NCBI GenBank assembly: GCA_019359155.1
Contig: JAHHHV010000069.1
Location: 82,931-146,930, forward strand
Direction of reading: 5' to 3'
DNA from: Pegethrix bostrychoides GSE-TBD4-15B
GTDB lineage: Bacteria; Cyanobacteriota; Cyanobacteriia; Elainellales; Elainellaceae
Length of the DNA stretch: 64,000 bases
The position numbers were made by a program, and so were the translations under genes. Each line of letters starts with the position of its first letter. Position 1 is the first letter of the stretch. Positions 61,690-64,000 of this stretch are shown here, in pieces. The notes beneath the pieces were generated by a model. The model did no database searches. It was given only the letters and a program-made list of their open reading frames with translations, and was not told where the DNA came from.

Positions 61690-63456
61690 ATGCCAGATCC
61701 TACTCCTCTCGACGCTATGAAAACCCGGATTATTGTTTGTGGCCTGGGTCGAACTGGATATCAGGTGTTTCGGCTGCTCAAACAGCAGGGCGCAATTGTG
61801 GTAGGCATTAACCAGTGTCCGCTGCCGGAAGCCGATCTGGCGCTAGAGGACGACATTATTGTCGGCGAACTCTCAGCGGCCTCAACGCTGCTGGCTGCCG
61901 GAATTCGTGAGGCCAACACGCTGGTGATCACCTCCAGCGACGATGCCCTGAACCTGGCTGTACTCACCCAAGCTCGCGTGCTCAACCCACAGGTGCGAAT
62001 CGTCAATCGCCTGTTCAACGCCAGCCTTGGCGACCGCCTCGACCATACCCTGCCGGATCACTTCTCGATGAGCGTGGCTGAGCTAGCGGCTCCGGTCTTT
62101 ACGTTTGCGGCATTGGGCAACCAGGCGATTGGCCAGCTCCGCATGTTCAACCAAACCTGGCCAATTCGCGAGGAATATATCGATGAGGATCACCCCTGGC
62201 GCGGACGCAAGCTCAGCGAATTCTGGGAAGAACGCTCGCGGATGCTGATCTATTATTTGCCCGCTCGCAACCAGATGGACTTGGTTTCGGCTGTCGTCTG
62301 CGGCAAGCATCTCCAGCCCGGAGATCGGCTGATTGTGGCAACTCAGCCGCAGGTGCGGGCCGTGCAGCGTAACCTGCGCCAAAAGCTATCGGGGATCTGG
62401 ACGGGCATTTACTACCTCCAGCAGCATGTGCGACCCACGCTTCTGGTGATGCTGGTGCTGCTCTCGACGATTTTTGGCTCGACGCTGCTCTATACGGCCT
62501 TTAGTTTTCACACTAGCCTAATTGACGCGCTCTACTTCTCGGTGGGGCTGATTACCGGAGCGGGCGGCAATGAGCAGGTGGTGGAAAGTGCCCCGACTGA
62601 TATTAAGCTGTTTACGGTAGTGCTGATGCTGGTGGGCGCTGCCGTAATTGGCATCTTCTACGCGCTGCTCAACGATATTGTGCTGGGCACAAGGCTTCAG
62701 CAGATTTGGAGTACGGCGCGAGTGCCGCAACATCATCACTATATTGTCTGTGGGCTGGGCAGCGTGGGCATCGAGATTATCACCCAGCTTCAGGCCAGCG
62801 GTCATGCGGTGATGGCAATTGAGCGCGACCCCAACAACCGCTTTCTGAGTCTGGCGCAGTCTTTGAAAGTGCCGGTAATCCAGGGTGAGGCAAATCTAGC
62901 CACCACGCTGAAGACAGCCTACGCTGAGGGCGCGGCGGCGCTGATAGCCGTGACCAGCAACGATGTGACAAATCTGGAAATTGCCCTCACCGCCAAAGGA
63001 CTTGCGCCGAAGCTGCCGGTCATTGTCCGCAACCAAAACCCGCAGTTTGCGCCGATGGCTCAGCGAGTATTTGACTTTGAAGCGGTGTTTAGTCCGGCTG
63101 AGCTGGCGGCTCCCTCGTTTGCGGCGGCGGCGCTAGGCGGACGGATTTTGGGCAACGGCATGACGGCAGATATTCTCTGGGTGGCGCTGGCAACTTTGAT
63201 CACGCCCGCGCATCCCTTCTGCGGCCAGCGCGTCAAAGAGGCGGCAACGGATGTGGACTTTGTACCACTCTACCTGGAGAAAAAGCACCAGACGACGCAT
63301 GGCTGGAATCTGCTGGATCTGGAGTTAAATCCCGGCGACGTGCTGTACCTGACGATGCCTGCTACCCAGCTTGAGCTGCTCTGGCGCAGTCAGCCTTCGG
63401 CGCTGGCTTCGCAGCTTAACTATTCGGGGCTGAAGTCGGAAGAGGGATACGGCTAA
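61690..63456 (+). CDS. RCK - two-TM channel - RCK protein with atypical selectivity filter
   Basis: A 588-residue protein. An N-terminal TrkA-N/RCK domain (about 10-235, IIVCGLGRTGYQVFRLLKQQ) is followed by TM1 (about 250-270, LLVMLVLLSTIFGSTLLY), a pore loop (ALYFSVGLITGAGGNEQVVE), TM2 (about 306-328) and a second RCK unit (about 346-575, YIVCGLGSVGIEIITQLQAS). This is the plan of NAD- or ligand-gated potassium channels. The filter position reads T289-G-A-G-G instead of TxGYG or TxGFG. It could be a non-selective or non-K+ channel, or a channel-derived sensor. The first RCK keeps GxGxxG but has no acidic residue at the usual end of strand 2. Confidence 0.85.
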   Translation: MPDPTPLDAMKTRIIVCGLGRTGYQVFRLLKQQGAIVVGINQCPLPEADLALEDDIIVGELSAASTLLAAGIREANTLVITSSDDALNLAVLTQARVLNPQVRIVNRLFNASLGDRLDHTLPDHFSMSVAELAAPVFTFAALGNQAIGQLRMFNQTWPIREEYIDEDHPWRGRKLSEFWEERSRMLIYYLPARNQMDLVSAVVCGKHLQPGDRLIVATQPQVRAVQRNLRQKLSGIWTGIYYLQQHVRPTLLVMLVLLSTIFGSTLLYTAFSFHTSLIDALYFSVGLITGAGGNEQVVESAPTDIKLFTVVLMLVGAAVIGIFYALLNDIVLGTRLQQIWSTARVPQHHHYIVCGLGSVGIEIITQLQASGHAVMAIERDPNNRFLSLAQSLKVPVIQGEANLATTLKTAYAEGAAALIAVTSNDVTNLEIALTAKGLAPKLPVIVRNQNPQFAPMAQRVFDFEAVFSPAELAAPSFAAAALGGRILGNGMTADILWVALATLITPAHPFCGQRVKEAATDVDFVPLYLEKKHQTTHGWNLLDLELNPGDVLYLTMPATQLELLWRSQPSALASQLNYSGLKSEEGYG

Positions 63457-63503
63457 TAGTGGATGGTAAAGGGTTGCGTTTGGCTGAGCGCTAGCAGCAT
63501 TGC

Positions 63504-63938
63504 CTAAAGCGCGTTGGGGTCAACTCCCAGTTCGCGCAGCTTAGCGGCCAGCTTTTCGCTGCGGGCTTCAGCCTGGCTCATCTGCTGTTGAGCGATTTCT
63601 GCTTTTTGCTGTTCTGCTCGCGCCGTTTCCTCTGGCGTTAAAACTAGCTGCCCGTCTGGCGTAAAAAACCGCAGCTGCCGTTCCTGAATGCCCAGAAATA
63701 GCTGGAGCTGATGGCTCCACAGCCAGCCCTGCGGATTTGGCTCCAGCGGCTGATATTCGCCATCTATTAAATGAAACCCAGCGAACTCCAGGCTGTCGGG
63801 GTCAAACCAGAAGTAATCGGGCGTGCGGAACGTATCCTGATAGATTTGCTTTTTGAGTCCCCGGTGGGTTTTAGCAGTTGTATCTGAGCTCGACTTTATC
63901 CATCTAGGCTGCGTAGCACAAGAGGCTAGACCAGCAGT
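63504..63938 (-). pseudogene. 5'-truncated Uma2-family gene
   Basis: An open frame with no start codon ends at 63504. From about 63893 down it reads KTHRGLKKQIYQDTFRTPDY, FWFDPDSLEFAGFHLIDGEY, then QERQLRFFTPDGQLVLTPEE, a Glu/Gln-rich coil and EKLAAKLRELGVDPNAL, the standard C-terminal half of cyanobacterial Uma2 (DUF820) proteins. The N-terminal half, with most of the nuclease-like core, is missing; upstream sequence is unrelated. The gene appears dead. Confidence 0.75.
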
Positions 63939-64000
63939 CTAGGAGCGCTTTTGGTACTTTTACAATGTCGGTTGTTTGAGTAGATGTATAAAAAAGTCGC

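Overview
The window comes from a cyanobacterial chromosome. Evidence: a gas vesicle cluster (gvpA, gvpC, gvpN, gvpJ, gvpK, gvpF), two different plant/cyanobacterial-type glycogen synthases, an aa3-type cytochrome oxidase operon with divergent ctaA-ctaB, menC-menE for phylloquinone, LrtA-type ribosome hibernation factor, UPF0182, ComFB, a CDC48-like ATPase and a small RTX protein. No heterocyst or phycobilisome gene is in the window, so the lineage inside the cyanobacteria cannot be fixed; a filamentous, non-heterocystous Leptolyngbya-like organism is only a guess.

Layout. 1-5.5 kb: end of a cyclase gene, a frameshifted membrane protein gene, a repeat-bearing spacer, sodB, a small conserved gene and ppk. 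5.6-12.1 kb: an accessory block with a SLOG-domain protein, a SLATT/DUF4231 two-TM protein, two tiny exported proteins sharing the motif CNPNDPxTC, and, on the other strand, a 1297-residue protein with two TIR domains, one TM segment and about 15 WD40 repeats. 12.2-16.6 kb: dnaA, an aspartate-alanine-exchanger-type transporter and a COG0523 GTPase behind a Fur/Zur-like operator. 16.6-17.2 kb is a gene graveyard (hisI tail, a frameshifted small gene, another tail). 17.2-25.8 kb: an SLH-serine hydrolase fusion, a VOC protein, mutY, lipB, hpf/lrtA, an mscS tail, an MFS exporter and an RTX protein ending at a strong hairpin. 25.9-36.6 kb: glgA1-trpD-glgA2, comFB family, UPF0182, a gamma-glutamyltransferase and an exported protein. 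36.5-43 kb: the gvp cluster and a CDC48-like ATPase, all on the minus strand. 43.2-48.3 kb: AmiC-type amidase, L,D-transpeptidase, LuxR-type regulator, tRNA-Ser, metallophosphoesterase and a CnoX-like thioredoxin. 48.4-55.9 kb: ctaCDE, ctaA, ctaB and an orphan ABC ATPase. 56-64 kb: tRNA-Arg, nurA, DUF3318, menC (with an in-frame repeat insertion), menE, osmC, a possible GvpV-like gene, an RCK-channel-RCK protein and a truncated Uma2 gene.

The best candidate for an undescribed system is the 5.6-12.1 kb block. SLOG plus SLATT is a combination predicted from comparative genomics to sense a nucleotide signal and act at the membrane. Here it sits beside a TIR-WD40 receptor whose first TIR has lost the catalytic glutamate while the second keeps it, and beside two peptides with a shared cysteine motif. 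That the parts act together is inference from position only.

A second theme is structural. Many spacers, several of them directly before a start codon, carry two to four copies of an unrelated 10-18 bp unit in tandem, and gene remnants (hisI, mscS, two Uma2) are common, so the chromosome appears to be accumulating small duplications and deletions.
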